The translations under genes were made by a program, and so were the position numbers. The notes beneath the pieces are model-generated. The model was given only the letters and a program-made list of their open reading frames with translations, was not told where the DNA came from and made no database searches. Shown piece after piece: positions 26,160-34,165 of a stretch of DNA of 64,000 nt. Every line of letters begins with the position of its first letter. Position 1 is the first letter of the stretch. The stretch spans positions 1-64,000 of the forward strand of contig URRB01000012.1 in NCBI GenBank assembly GCA_900550195.1, written 5' to 3'. This stretch comes from an uncultured Collinsella sp. Its GTDB lineage: Bacteria; Actinomycetota; Coriobacteriia; Coriobacteriales; Coriobacteriaceae.

Positions 26160-27245
26160 TTACAGTGCGAAGACGTCGACGTCGCCCCAGTGGCGGCGCA
26201 GCGTGATGGCGGCAGCGGGCTCGGTGTTGTCAAAGACGACCGACCACTGCGTGTTGCTGGTGATGTCTTCCGGATTGGGCTCTTGCGCTGCAGCGCGTAG
26301 GGCCTTCCAAGCGACTGTCTCATCTTGGGCGCCGGCATGGGCGTCAAGGACACCGGCGATTGCGACGGCGCGCTCTTTACCATGGCCCAGCTCGCCGTTC
26401 TTTTGGTTGGGGAGCACCTCGTCACCATAGCAGGCGTAGAAGTTCGTGACTTGGCGTACGGGCGTCGCCTTGCATGTACGGTCGGGATCGCGCGGATCCC
26501 ACTCCACCACCCGCGCGTCACCGGCGGCGTCGTTGATAAAGAAGTGATAGTCGCGTCCGGCCATGGCGTGCATGTCGTAGGCAGAAAGCAGGTCGACGGC
26601 CTCCTGCGTGGTGGCCGCGCGGTCGAGCACCAGACGGATGGCGAGCGAGGTATTGATGACGGGGCGTTGCGCGTCCTGGTCACAGGGCTTGGAATCCAGA
26701 GTGAGTACGGCAATGGACACGCCGCATTCGTTGACGCCGTCGAGCTGGGCAAACGGGCCCATCAACGCCGCGACGCGTCCGGCGACGGAGCCAAGTGGAG
26801 TGTTGGCGCCCAGGTTATTGAGGGCCGCAAAGCCGATGGAGGCATAGCCGCCGCGTGGGTGATTGCGCACCAGCAGCGCCGAGGTGTCGTCCTTAAAGTC
26901 GTAATTGCGACCGGTGCGCACGCGGCCTTCGGCATCTACGGCGACAAAAGCGCTGCAGGCAAACTGGGGCGCCTGGACATGTGCCGGCACGCCGGGCAAC
27001 ACCTGCGCCACCACGGCATCGATGTAGGCCTGGTCGTCGCGCACGCCAGCGGCGATGATGCGATCAAGATCGTAGTCGTAGGCGATGTCGATTGCGTACA
27101 GGTCATAGCTATCCGCGTAGCCGGTCAAGCGTTTGAGCGACGCGGCGGACTTGATTTGCTTGCGGTAAACGATACCGGTGGCAGCGGCAAGGCCGACGGC
27201 GACTCCCGCGACACCGCAGGCGATGGCAATGTTACGTGGCTTCAT
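26160..27245 (-). CDS. Membrane-anchored Ntn hydrolase (linear amide C-N hydrolase)
   Basis: 361 residues of the choloylglycine hydrolase/penicillin V acylase-like Ntn superfamily. An N-terminal membrane segment (residues 5-27) suggests export and anchoring. The probable nucleophile is Cys97 in FACSAFVAVD, followed by GRNYDF, the usual Arg-Asn-x-Asp of the active site. Ntn enzymes need the nucleophile at the new N-terminus, so residues 1-96 must be cleaved or act as a propeptide. It is not an obvious bile-salt hydrolase: those start near Met-Cys and are cytoplasmic. Substrate could be an acylated amino acid, lipid amide or peptide. Confidence 0.8.
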   Translation of the reverse strand: MKPRNIAIACGVAGVAVGLAAATGIVYRKQIKSAASLKRLTGYADSYDLYAIDIAYDYDLDRIIAAGVRDDQAYIDAVVAQVLPGVPAHVQAPQFACSAFVAVDAEGRVRTGRNYDFKDDTSALLVRNHPRGGYASIGFAALNNLGANTPLGSVAGRVAALMGPFAQLDGVNECGVSIAVLTLDSKPCDQDAQRPVINTSLAIRLVLDRAATTQEAVDLLSAYDMHAMAGRDYHFFINDAAGDARVVEWDPRDPDRTCKATPVRQVTNFYACYGDEVLPNQKNGELGHGKERAVAIAGVLDAHAGAQDETVAWKALRAAAQEPNPEDITSNTQWSVVFDNTEPAAAITLRRHWGDVDVFAL

Positions 27246-27406
27246 GACGGCTCCTCTCGTCCTGTTAGCGTAATTGTCGCAAAAGGAGCGCGGGCATGAT
27301 GGCTCAACTTGGTGAGCGGCGCGGGATTAAACATGGAATGAAGAGTGCGGCGCTGGCGTGGCGGGGTATGCTGGAGGGGACCATCAACCCAGCGAAAGGG
27401 GAGAGC

Positions 27407-28792
27407 ATGACGGATCAGGAAACGCCCGAGCGCGCGCATGTGACGGCCGACGATATCGAGGCCGCCAACGACCTCATCGACTTTATCGAGGCATGTCCCA
27501 GCATGTTCCATACGGCGGCGACCATTATGGCCGAGCTCGACGAGGCGGGCTTTACCTACCTGCCCGAGAACGCGGCGTGGGACATCGAGCCGGGCGGGCG
27601 TTATTACACGCAGCGCAATACCTCGAGCGTTATTGCCTTTAAGGTGGGCGAGGACCTGACCGCGACGTGGGGCGAGGACGGCGTTGCCGGTGACTATCAT
27701 TTTCAGCTCACGGCGTCGCACAGCGATTCGCCGACGTTTAAGGTCAAGGCCGTGCCCGAGCTCGACGGCGCAGGCGAGACGCTGCGCCTGAACACCGAGG
27801 CCTACGGCGGCATGATCGACTACACCTGGTTCGACCGCCCGCTGGCGCTCGCGGGCCGCGTGTTGGTACGCGAAGGCGACCGTATTGAGAGCCGTCTGCT
27901 TGCCACCGAGCGCGAGGTCGCTATCATTCCGAGCCTTGCCATCCACATGAACCGCGGCGTTAACGAGGGCTTTGCTCCCAACCGAGCCGTCGACCTGTGC
28001 CCGCTCATCAGCGCTGGCGAGCTTAAGCAGGGCGACTTTGATGCTCTGATCGCCGACGAGCTGGACGTTGAGCCCGATCAGATTCTGGGCCGCGATCTGT
28101 TCCTGGTCAATCGTCAGGATGCGTGCATTTGGGGCTGGGCCGACGAGTTTATCTCGACGCCCAAGCTCGACGACCTGGCCTGCGCCTATACCTCGCTGCA
28201 GGCATTTTTGGGTGCCGAGAACGCGCACGACGTTTCGGTCTTTTGCTGCTTTGATAATGAGGAGGTTGGCTCCGAGACCAAGCAGGGCGCCATGTCGACG
28301 TTCTTGGCCGACGCGCTGCGCCGCATTAACGGATCGCTGGGCTTTGACGACGAGTCGTATCATCGCGCCCTTGCCGCATCGATGCTCGTGAGCTGCGACA
28401 ACGCGCATGCCGTGCACCCCAACCACGCCGAGAAGTGCGACGCCCGCAGCCAGGTGGTGCTCAACGGCGGTATCGTCATCAAGGAGGCAGCCAACCAGCA
28501 CTATTGTACCGATGCCTTTAGCCGCGCGGTGTTCCAAGCTATTTGCGATGACGCCGACGTGCCCACGCAGGCCTTCGCCAACAAGAGCGATATGGCCGGC
28601 GGATCCACGCTCGGCAATCTGTCCAATATGCAGGCGAGCATGCATGCCGTGGACGTGGGCCTGCCGCAGCTGGCCATGCACTCGAGCTACGAGACCGGCG
28701 GCGTGCGCGACGTGATGTACGCCATCCGCGCCCTCACGGCTTTCTACGAGCGAAACCTAACCATCAACGGCGCCGAAAGCGTGGAGCTCTAA
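27407..28792 (+). CDS. M18-family aminopeptidase
   Basis: 461-residue zinc aminopeptidase of the M18 (aspartyl aminopeptidase) family. Metal-binding residues are in ASHSDSP, LDDLACAY, FDNEEVGSETKQGA and near the C-terminus MHSSYETGG; HAVHPNH is also typical. It trims N-terminal acidic or neutral residues from cytoplasmic peptides. I start at 27407 behind AAAGGGGAGAG; in-frame ATGs upstream to 27296 extend into the space shared with the divergent hydrolase and add no family sequence. Confidence 0.92.
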   Translation: MTDQETPERAHVTADDIEAANDLIDFIEACPSMFHTAATIMAELDEAGFTYLPENAAWDIEPGGRYYTQRNTSSVIAFKVGEDLTATWGEDGVAGDYHFQLTASHSDSPTFKVKAVPELDGAGETLRLNTEAYGGMIDYTWFDRPLALAGRVLVREGDRIESRLLATEREVAIIPSLAIHMNRGVNEGFAPNRAVDLCPLISAGELKQGDFDALIADELDVEPDQILGRDLFLVNRQDACIWGWADEFISTPKLDDLACAYTSLQAFLGAENAHDVSVFCCFDNEEVGSETKQGAMSTFLADALRRINGSLGFDDESYHRALAASMLVSCDNAHAVHPNHAEKCDARSQVVLNGGIVIKEAANQHYCTDAFSRAVFQAICDDADVPTQAFANKSDMAGGSTLGNLSNMQASMHAVDVGLPQLAMHSSYETGGVRDVMYAIRALTAFYERNLTINGAESVEL

Positions 28793-28829
28793 AACCTGCT
28801 AAAAGGGACAGGTTTATTTTGCAGGTTTT
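28791..28829 (+). repeat. Small inverted repeat with AAAGGGACAGG loop
   Basis: AAAACCTGC (28791-28799) and GCAGGTTTT (28821-28829) enclose TAAAAGGGACAGGTTTATT and TT. It starts on the aminopeptidase stop codon. A related copy lies at 31066-31103 and an inverted one at 20.85 kb. Confidence 0.7.
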
Positions 28830-28877
28830 ATCTGGGCAAATGCAAAGGGTGAAACCGAGCTAGATCGGTGGTACGTG

Positions 28878-28911
28878 GCCGCCGAGGTGCAGTGCACCTC
28901 GGCGGCTTTTT
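28878..28911 (+). terminator. Intrinsic terminator after M18 peptidase
   Basis: GCCGCCGAGGTGCA (28878-28891) pairs with TGCACCTCGGCGGC (28893-28906) around one base, in practice a slightly shorter stem, followed by TTTTT. Confidence 0.92.
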
Positions 28912-29006
28912 GTGCACAGAGTGCGGCTAATGCTAATAAATGCTATACGTGCTTTACGTATCTACCATAGAGTTTTATGATGATTTTAAAGTATTAAGGA
29001 GGGGTC

Positions 29007-29387
29007 ATGACCACAACAGCCGCTCAGATCAACGTACGTCTCGATGCCGATCTTAAAAGGAGCGGGGACGCCGCTCTCTCCAGGGCCGGTATGACGCCGA
29101 GCCAAGCGGTGCGAGCGCTCTGGCAGCTTGCAGCGTCGCTGGCCGATCGCCCCGGTGCGCTCGAGGATATCCTGCTGCCCAGTCGTGTCCGGGCGGAACA
29201 GCGCGAGCGCGAAAAGGCCGCTAAACGTAAGCTCGAGCTCATGGATCAGGGGTCGAAGCTGTTCGCTGCCGCTTGCCGTGAGTCGGGAATCGATATGGTC
29301 AAGGCTCAGCCCTCGGGCGATGAAGAACTCAAACGGAACGCCTACGCGGATCGCTACGGCGAGGAGATGAGCTGGCTCTATGAGTGA
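29007..29387 (+). CDS. RelB/DinJ-like ribbon-helix-helix antitoxin
   Basis: 126 residues. The N-terminal part (AQINVRLDADLKRSGDAALS, then GMTPSQAVRALWQLAA) is a ribbon-helix-helix DNA-binding domain as in RelB/DinJ antitoxins. The charged C-terminal half would wrap the toxin. It overlaps the next gene (PIN toxin) by 8 bases, a normal toxin-antitoxin arrangement, and probably represses its own promoter. RelB-type with PIN toxin is a recombined pairing, also seen in other genomes. AAGGAGGGG precedes the start. Confidence 0.87.
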   Translation: MTTTAAQINVRLDADLKRSGDAALSRAGMTPSQAVRALWQLAASLADRPGALEDILLPSRVRAEQREREKAAKRKLELMDQGSKLFAAACRESGIDMVKAQPSGDEELKRNAYADRYGEEMSWLYE

Positions 29388-29871
29388 GGCTCCAAGGCGC
29401 ATCTTGGTTGACACCAACGTGTGGCTCGATTACTTCATTCCCTCACGACGTGGTCGTTCGGTGGCGATTGAGTTTTTACGCGATGCATGCACGGCGCAGG
29501 TGGATTTGCTGTATGCGGCGACATCGTCCAAAGATCTGTTCTATTTGATTTCGAGCGAACATAAGGCGTGGTATCGGCGCGAGCATGGCTCGCTATCCCA
29601 AGATGCCGCCGTGGCGGCGACATCACTTGCATGGGATTGCCTCGACGTGTTGTCGCAACTTGCCACGCCGGTACCCTGCGACCTGAGTGACATATGGATG
29701 GCGAGCAAACAGCGTAAGCTCCATAGCGATTACGAAGACGATTTAATCATTGCGGCAGCAATGCGCGCAAAGGCAGACCTTCTGGTCATCAACGATGCCA
29801 AACTCTGTTCACACGCACCCGTCGCAGCAATGAGCGCAGAAGACGCAAAGAATTACTTAGCGACGCTCTAG
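29380..29871 (+). CDS. PIN-domain ribonuclease toxin
   Basis: 163-residue PIN domain. Metal-binding acidic residues are in LVDTNVWLDY near the N-terminus, SDYEDDLIIAAA in the middle, and VINDAKL near the C-terminus. PIN toxins cut tRNA, rRNA or mRNA and are held inactive by the antitoxin encoded just upstream. Complete length, all key acidic residues present, so probably active. The target cannot be read from sequence. Confidence 0.88.
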   Translation: MSEAPRRILVDTNVWLDYFIPSRRGRSVAIEFLRDACTAQVDLLYAATSSKDLFYLISSEHKAWYRREHGSLSQDAAVAATSLAWDCLDVLSQLATPVPCDLSDIWMASKQRKLHSDYEDDLIIAAAMRAKADLLVINDAKLCSHAPVAAMSAEDAKNYLATL

Positions 29872-29886
29872 CAATTTGAAGACCCT

Positions 29887-29972
29887 GCAGGTCGAATAAA
29901 AGTCAGCGAGAGCCCACAGGTAGGGCCGCGCCAGCAAAGCGCCGCAGGTTGAACAAAAGTCAGCGAGAGCCC
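29887..29972 (+). repeat. Two direct 29-bp repeats, 57-bp pitch
   Basis: 29887-29915 and 29944-29972 match at 27 of 29 positions; both end AAAAGTCAGCGAGAGCCC. The second copy runs into the left arm of the family 2 hairpin. They follow the PIN toxin stop directly. Confidence 0.75.
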
Positions 29973-30064
29973 GCCAGAGTGAGCAAGGTGCCTTGAAAGA
30001 GGAGGGCATTGACCTTCTGGTCATGCCCGACGATTGAAAGGCAGATTGCCGCTCTGGCGGGCTC
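29967..30064 (+). repeat. Nested hairpin, family 2 copy E
   Basis: Outer stem GAGCCCGCCAGAG/CTCTGGCGGGCTC (29967-29979 with 30052-30064). Inner stem GGGCAT-t-GACC/GGTCATGCCC (30004-30014 with 30019-30028). The left loop contains TTGAAAGAGGAG (overlapping the inner stem by one base) and the right loop GACGATTGAAAGG; both recur in copy F at 46.4 kb with other arms. Confidence 0.8.
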
Positions 30065-30078
30065 GCAGCGTCGAGGGG

Positions 30079-30106
30079 TTCCGGCGTTTGGCAAAACGCC
30101 GGAACA
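30079..30106. repeat. 12-bp hairpin at 3' end of dehydrogenase gene
   Basis: GTTCCGGCGTTT/AAACGCCGGAAC with loop GGCA. No T-run on either strand, so possibly an RNA 3' stabiliser rather than an intrinsic terminator. Confidence 0.6.
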
Positions 30107-30107
30107 A

Positions 30108-31043
30108 TCAGTGTTCGATCCAGCAGCGCAGGGTCTCGCCTGCCTGCAGGTGACGCAGATTCTCTGCGGCAATGTCGACCACATTGTCGAGCGTAGCCTC
30201 CAAGTGGAACCAGCCCGAGATATGCGGCGTAATGAGCATGTTAGGCGCATCCCACAGTGGGCTTGTCTCGGGCAGCGGCTCGGGGTCGGTGACGTCGACC
30301 GCGGCACCGGCGAGATGACCCGACTCCAGGGCGGCAACCAAGTCGTCGGCGACCACAAGGTCGCCGCGGCCGCCGTTGGCAAAGAAGGCGCCCGGTTTCA
30401 TCGCGGCGAAGAACTCGGCGTTCGCCAGGCCGCGGGTCTCGGGTGTGCTGGGCATAAAGGAAGCGACGATGTCAGCCTCGACCAGGCGCTCGGACAGGGC
30501 GTCCATGCCGTCCATGTCCTCAAACACAATGGGATAGACGAGCGGATGGCGCTTGATGCCGCGGACGTGCGCGCCCATGCTGCGGCAGAGCGTGGCAAAG
30601 TGGCCGCCGATATCGCCCGCGCCCAGCACCAGCACGTTGGCATTTTTGAGCGAGGTGACCGGCCCTAAGTCCTCCCAGCGATGCTCGCGCTGCAGGTCCT
30701 GGTAGCCGCGCAGGCGCTTCATCATAGACAGCACCATGGCAAACATGTGCTCGCTCACAGCCTGGCCGTAGGCACCCACCGAGCAGGAAAGCTTAGCGTC
30801 GGCCGGCACGGTGCCGGCGGCCAAGTAATCGTCATAGCCAGCGGTCTGCAATTGCAACAGCTGGAGATGTTCGCATGCCGTGAGCATGTCAGGGTCGATG
30901 TTGCCCAAGATCACGTCAGCATCGGCGACCTGCTCGCGCGTGGCGGCGTCGGCGCTCGTGTAGATAAAGTCCTCGCCCGGAGCGCTCGACTCAAGAATTG
31001 CACGATGACGGTCGTTGACGGGCAGCAAAACCAGGATGTTCAC
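30108..31043 (-). CDS. D-isomer-specific 2-hydroxyacid dehydrogenase
   Basis: 311 residues. NAD-binding motif VLGAGDIGGHFA (about residue 145), conserved PSTPETRGLAN and the catalytic Arg in NGGRGDLVV, the Asp/Glu in DVTDPEPLP, and the acid-base His in ITPHISGW. It reduces a 2-oxoacid or oxidises the 2-hydroxyacid; glyoxylate/hydroxypyruvate-like substrates are common but not provable here. GGAGAGGAC precedes the start. Single-gene unit. Confidence 0.9.
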   Translation of the reverse strand: MNILVLLPVNDRHRAILESSAPGEDFIYTSADAATREQVADADVILGNIDPDMLTACEHLQLLQLQTAGYDDYLAAGTVPADAKLSCSVGAYGQAVSEHMFAMVLSMMKRLRGYQDLQREHRWEDLGPVTSLKNANVLVLGAGDIGGHFATLCRSMGAHVRGIKRHPLVYPIVFEDMDGMDALSERLVEADIVASFMPSTPETRGLANAEFFAAMKPGAFFANGGRGDLVVADDLVAALESGHLAGAAVDVTDPEPLPETSPLWDAPNMLITPHISGWFHLEATLDNVVDIAAENLRHLQAGETLRCWIEH

Positions 31044-31065
31044 AAGCAGTCCTCTCCGCTCGACC

Positions 31066-31103
31066 TACCAAAAGGGGCAGGTTTATTTTGGCAGGTTTTA
31101 TCA
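31066..31103 (+). repeat. GGGGCAGG-type intergenic repeat
   Basis: ACCAAAAGGGGCAGGTTTAT followed by TTTGGCAGGTTTTATC, an alignable relative of the copy at 28.8 kb over about 40 bases. Arms pair imperfectly here. Confidence 0.7.
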
Positions 31104-31115
31104 GGCAAAACGCTA

Positions 31116-31166
31116 TAAAAACGCCGGGCTTTGCGATGGTTAACATATCCATCGCGAAGCCCGGCG
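31116..31166 (-). terminator. Intrinsic terminator of map
   Basis: 18-bp stem with one G-U pair (31122-31139 with 31149-31166); on the minus strand it is followed by TTTTTA (31121-31116). Confidence 0.9.
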
Positions 31167-31175
31167 CATCCACGG

Positions 31176-32063
31176 CTACCAGCTCAGCAGCTCGTAGCCG
31201 TCCTCGGTCACCACGAGCTGTACCTCGCACTGGGCCGAATCGCTACCGTCCTTGGTGCGCACACACCAGCCGTCGCCCTTGCTGATCTTGATGTCGGGCG
31301 CTCCGGCATTGACCATGGGCTCGATGGTAAAGACCATGCCCGGAGCCATGATGGTGTCCACATCGGGCGCCTCGGTGGTAAAGCCCACAAACGGGTCCTC
31401 GTGGAACTCCTTACCGATGCCGTGTCCGCCGTACTCGCGCACCACGCTAAAGCCGGCGTCCTCGACCGTCTTTTGCACGGCCTCAGCCATCACGGAGAGC
31501 GGCAGCCACGGCTTGACGGCAGCCAGACCCGCCTCCACGCTGGCGCGGGTGACGTCGACCAGGCGCTGGCGCTCGGCAGAGACCTCGCCGATGCAGAACA
31601 TGCGGCTCGAATCACTAAAGTAGCCGTCTAGGATCGTGGAGCAGTCCACGTTGATAATATCGCCCTCATGCAGCACGTCCGTATCGCAGGGGATACCGTG
31701 ACAGACCACGTCGTTGATCGAGGTGCAAACGCTCTTGGGGTAGCCCTCATAGTTGAGGTCGGCCGGCGTGCCACCGTGCTCGACGGTGTAGTCGTAGATC
31801 ATCTGGTCGATCTGGTTGGTGGTCATGCCCGCGGCGATGTGTTCGCCTACGTAATCGAGCACGCCCACGTTGATGGCGGCCGAGCGCTTGATGCCCTCGA
31901 TATCGGCGGGCGTCTTGTAGAGCGTGCGGGGCAGAACCTCCCAGCCCTCTTCCCACAAGCGCTCGAGGCGCTCATCAAAGGCGCTATGGCATTTCTTATA
32001 TTTTTTGCCGCTGCCGCACCAGCAGGCGTCGTTGCGGCCGGGCACGGGTCCATTGTCAAACAT
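31176..32063 (-). CDS. map: Methionine aminopeptidase with SEC-C zinc motif
   Basis: 295 residues. Residues 10-28 are a SEC-C-type zinc motif (Cys14, Cys16, Cys25, His26 in CWCGSGKKYKKCH), then a type I methionine aminopeptidase. Metal ligands are the two Asp of NVDCSTILDGYFSDSS, the His of GGHGIGKEFH, and the Glu of FTIEPMV and QCEVQLV. It removes the initiator Met from new proteins; the zinc motif probably aids ribosome association, as in other SEC-C forms. Single gene with its own terminator. Confidence 0.94.
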   Translation of the reverse strand: MFDNGPVPGRNDACWCGSGKKYKKCHSAFDERLERLWEEGWEVLPRTLYKTPADIEGIKRSAAINVGVLDYVGEHIAAGMTTNQIDQMIYDYTVEHGGTPADLNYEGYPKSVCTSINDVVCHGIPCDTDVLHEGDIINVDCSTILDGYFSDSSRMFCIGEVSAERQRLVDVTRASVEAGLAAVKPWLPLSVMAEAVQKTVEDAGFSVVREYGGHGIGKEFHEDPFVGFTTEAPDVDTIMAPGMVFTIEPMVNAGAPDIKISKGDGWCVRTKDGSDSAQCEVQLVVTEDGYELLSW

Positions 32064-32155
32064 GGCTAACTTCCTTTCATTCGCAGCTAGTATAGCCCAC
32101 CCGCAGACCAGCTCATTTGGGATGGGGCTAATTTAGCTGCTGGCGGGCGGCCGCG

Positions 32156-32932
32156 CTAGTAGCTCACCTGGCAGGGGGTGCCGAGGGCTTGGACGCGCGC
32201 GGCAATGGCGTCGAGGGCCTCGGGTGCTGCTTTGGCAAGGCCTGCGACCGGTGTCTCGCGCGCCACCGTGTAGATGGTCGCCTCCTGCGGACGAATGCGC
32301 TCGAGCACCGCGAGCCAGGGGGCGACGTACTCCTCGCCGGTGTTGTCGATGGGCTTGCCCTGATACTCACCGGTCAAAAAGATCGTCTGGATAATAACGT
32401 GACCGTCAAAGCTTGCGAACGTCTCGATCTGGTGCTCGACGTCGTAGGGGCCAACGGGCTGGTCGAGCAGCTGGATAAATGCCGGGTCGACGGTATCGAG
32501 CTTAAGAATGTTGTCATCGACCATCATGAGCGCGTCGTGCACCTCGGGGCGGTCGGCGCGCGTGCCGTTGGAGAGCACGGCGATCTTGGAGTTTGGGGCA
32601 AGCTCGTCGCGCAGCGCGACGGCGCCGGCGATGGCCTGCGGAAACTCCGGTGCGGCGGTGGGCTCGCCGTTGCCTGCGAAGGTGATCACATCGGGGAGCT
32701 CGCCCTCGGCTGCCATCTCGCGCAGCTTTGCCTCGAGCGCGTCGAGTACCACGGCAGCTGTGTTGTACGGCTCATGGCAGGGGCGCTCGGCGTTGAGGCC
32801 GTTTTCGCAGTAAATACAGTCGAACGTGCAGATTTTGCCGCTGGCCGGCATCATGTTGACGCCGAGCGAGAGACCAAGGCGACGGCTGCGAACGGGCCCA
32901 AAGATGGGGCTGGCATTCAAAAACGTAGACAT
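32156..32932 (-). CDS. Radical SAM protein (COG0731-like)
   Basis: 258 residues. The cluster-binding Cx3Cx2C is CTFDCIYC, preceded by GPVRSRRLGLSLGVNM, and AGNGEPTAAPEF is the S-adenosylmethionine motif. The N-terminal GPVxSRRLGxSLG is typical of the COG0731 Fe-S oxidoreductases, some of which act on tRNA (wybutosine family); function in bacteria is not settled. I start at 32932 (MSTFLNASP) behind GAGGAG at 9 bases; 32938 is a near alternative. A long in-frame extension to 33526 has no family similarity and overlaps the divergent hydrolase gene. Confidence 0.85.
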   Translation of the reverse strand: MSTFLNASPIFGPVRSRRLGLSLGVNMMPASGKICTFDCIYCENGLNAERPCHEPYNTAAVVLDALEAKLREMAAEGELPDVITFAGNGEPTAAPEFPQAIAGAVALRDELAPNSKIAVLSNGTRADRPEVHDALMMVDDNILKLDTVDPAFIQLLDQPVGPYDVEHQIETFASFDGHVIIQTIFLTGEYQGKPIDNTGEEYVAPWLAVLERIRPQEATIYTVARETPVAGLAKAAPEALDAIAARVQALGTPCQVSY

Positions 32933-33157
32933 AGGCATATGCTCCTCAAGACAATTGTGCCTAAGCATAGCATCGGCTCCAAAGCAGGGTGCGGGCTCTT
33001 GCTTTACAAGTTTCGTTTTTTCACGTCGCTCATTATGCCGTGCCATGAAAAGCCTCGGGTCGGGTACAGTTAATCTGTTAACAAGGCGCAAGGCAATGCG
33101 GGTCCATCCAACCGTGCTGACGTGCAACTGGATGAGCATTGATGATGGGGGCACAAC

Positions 33158-33955
33158 ATGGATTTTACGGTCGAGAATGCGGGCACCACGATTGCCTGTC
33201 GCGAATATGCCGACCCGGATGTGTCGCCTGATGCTCCTGCCTTGGTGTGCGTGCACGGCGCTTGTGTCGACGGCACATTTTTCGACAGCATCGCTTGTGA
33301 GCTCAGTCGCAACTACCGCGTAATTGCCTACGACCGCCGCGGCTGTGGTGGCAGCAGCGATGCGGCAGACGGCAGCTATGATCTTGCCGCTCAGGCCGCC
33401 GATCTGCAAGCCGTGATCGAACACGTTGGCGCTCCGGCAAATGTGCTTGCGCACAGCGCCGGTACGTTGGTGGCGCTGGAGCTTCTTCGTACCGAACCCC
33501 ATCTCGTCGACCGTGCGATTCTGCATGAGCCGGCTGTGTCGGCCGAAGGCGTCGGCATGGGCGCAGCTCCGGTTTTGCTCGATATGATTGCGGCTGGAAA
33601 GGTTTCAAGGGCGCTCCGGCTTTTCTTGGGAGCCCTCGGCGACATGGACCCCGAGGCTCCTGGGACGACCGAAGCGGAAGTCAAACATGCCCTGCGCAAT
33701 GGCCGTTGCTTTATGGCGAACGAATACGGGATTACTATGACCTGCGTTCCCGATTGGGATAGCGTTCGCGCGTCGAAAACGGTGGCCGCCGTGCTTTTGG
33801 GCGAGCTTTCGATTGGCACGCCCCGCGAGGCGGGTACGAGGATGGCGGCTGAGCTTTTGGATTGCCCCCTCGTAACGATTCCCGGCGCGCACAACGGCCT
33901 GCGCGATCGCCCGGCAGCGGCTGCCCAGACTGTCCGTGGCATCCTGGGGTTCTAG
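33158..33955 (+). CDS. Alpha/beta hydrolase
   Basis: 265-residue alpha/beta-hydrolase fold. CVHGACVDGTFF forms the oxyanion region, YDRRGCGGSSD follows, the nucleophile elbow is AHSAGT (Ala in place of the first Gly), the acid lies in the C-terminal third and the His in PGAHNGLRDR. Cytoplasmic. Probably an esterase or peptidase-like hydrolase; many such proteins degrade lactones or acyl esters. Substrate unknown. Divergent from the radical SAM gene. Confidence 0.85.
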   Translation: MDFTVENAGTTIACREYADPDVSPDAPALVCVHGACVDGTFFDSIACELSRNYRVIAYDRRGCGGSSDAADGSYDLAAQAADLQAVIEHVGAPANVLAHSAGTLVALELLRTEPHLVDRAILHEPAVSAEGVGMGAAPVLLDMIAAGKVSRALRLFLGALGDMDPEAPGTTEAEVKHALRNGRCFMANEYGITMTCVPDWDSVRASKTVAAVLLGELSIGTPREAGTRMAAELLDCPLVTIPGAHNGLRDRPAAAAQTVRGILGF

Positions 33956-33980
33956 CAGCTGCAAAAAACAAAACAGGCTT

Positions 33981-34120
33981 CATCCGCAAACGTTTCGGCC
34001 GTGTTAACAAATGCGCTCAAAACCTTACGTTTGCGGCTTCAATCGCGCCGTCTGCCAACTCATAAAAATGTAACAGCATTCACGTGCCTACCTGCATCGA
34101 CAAGGTGTTACCCTTGTAAC
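33981..34120. promoter_or_regulatory. Palindromes upstream of c-di-GMP gene
   Basis: CCGCAAACGT (about 33981) pairs with ACGTTTGCGG (about 34027). TGTTACccttGTAACA at about 34105-34120 is a perfect 6-4-6 palindrome, with a further TGTAACA at 34076. Candidate operators or leader structures for the signalling gene. Confidence 0.45.
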
Positions 34121-34165
34121 ATTTGGAACCCACCGCTCCATGCGAAACTATCGAAAGGGCCCCGT

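Noticed and set aside
32933..33526. N-terminal extension of the radical SAM gene
   Set aside because: It would overlap the divergent alpha/beta hydrolase and has no family similarity; GAGGAG supports the start at 32932.
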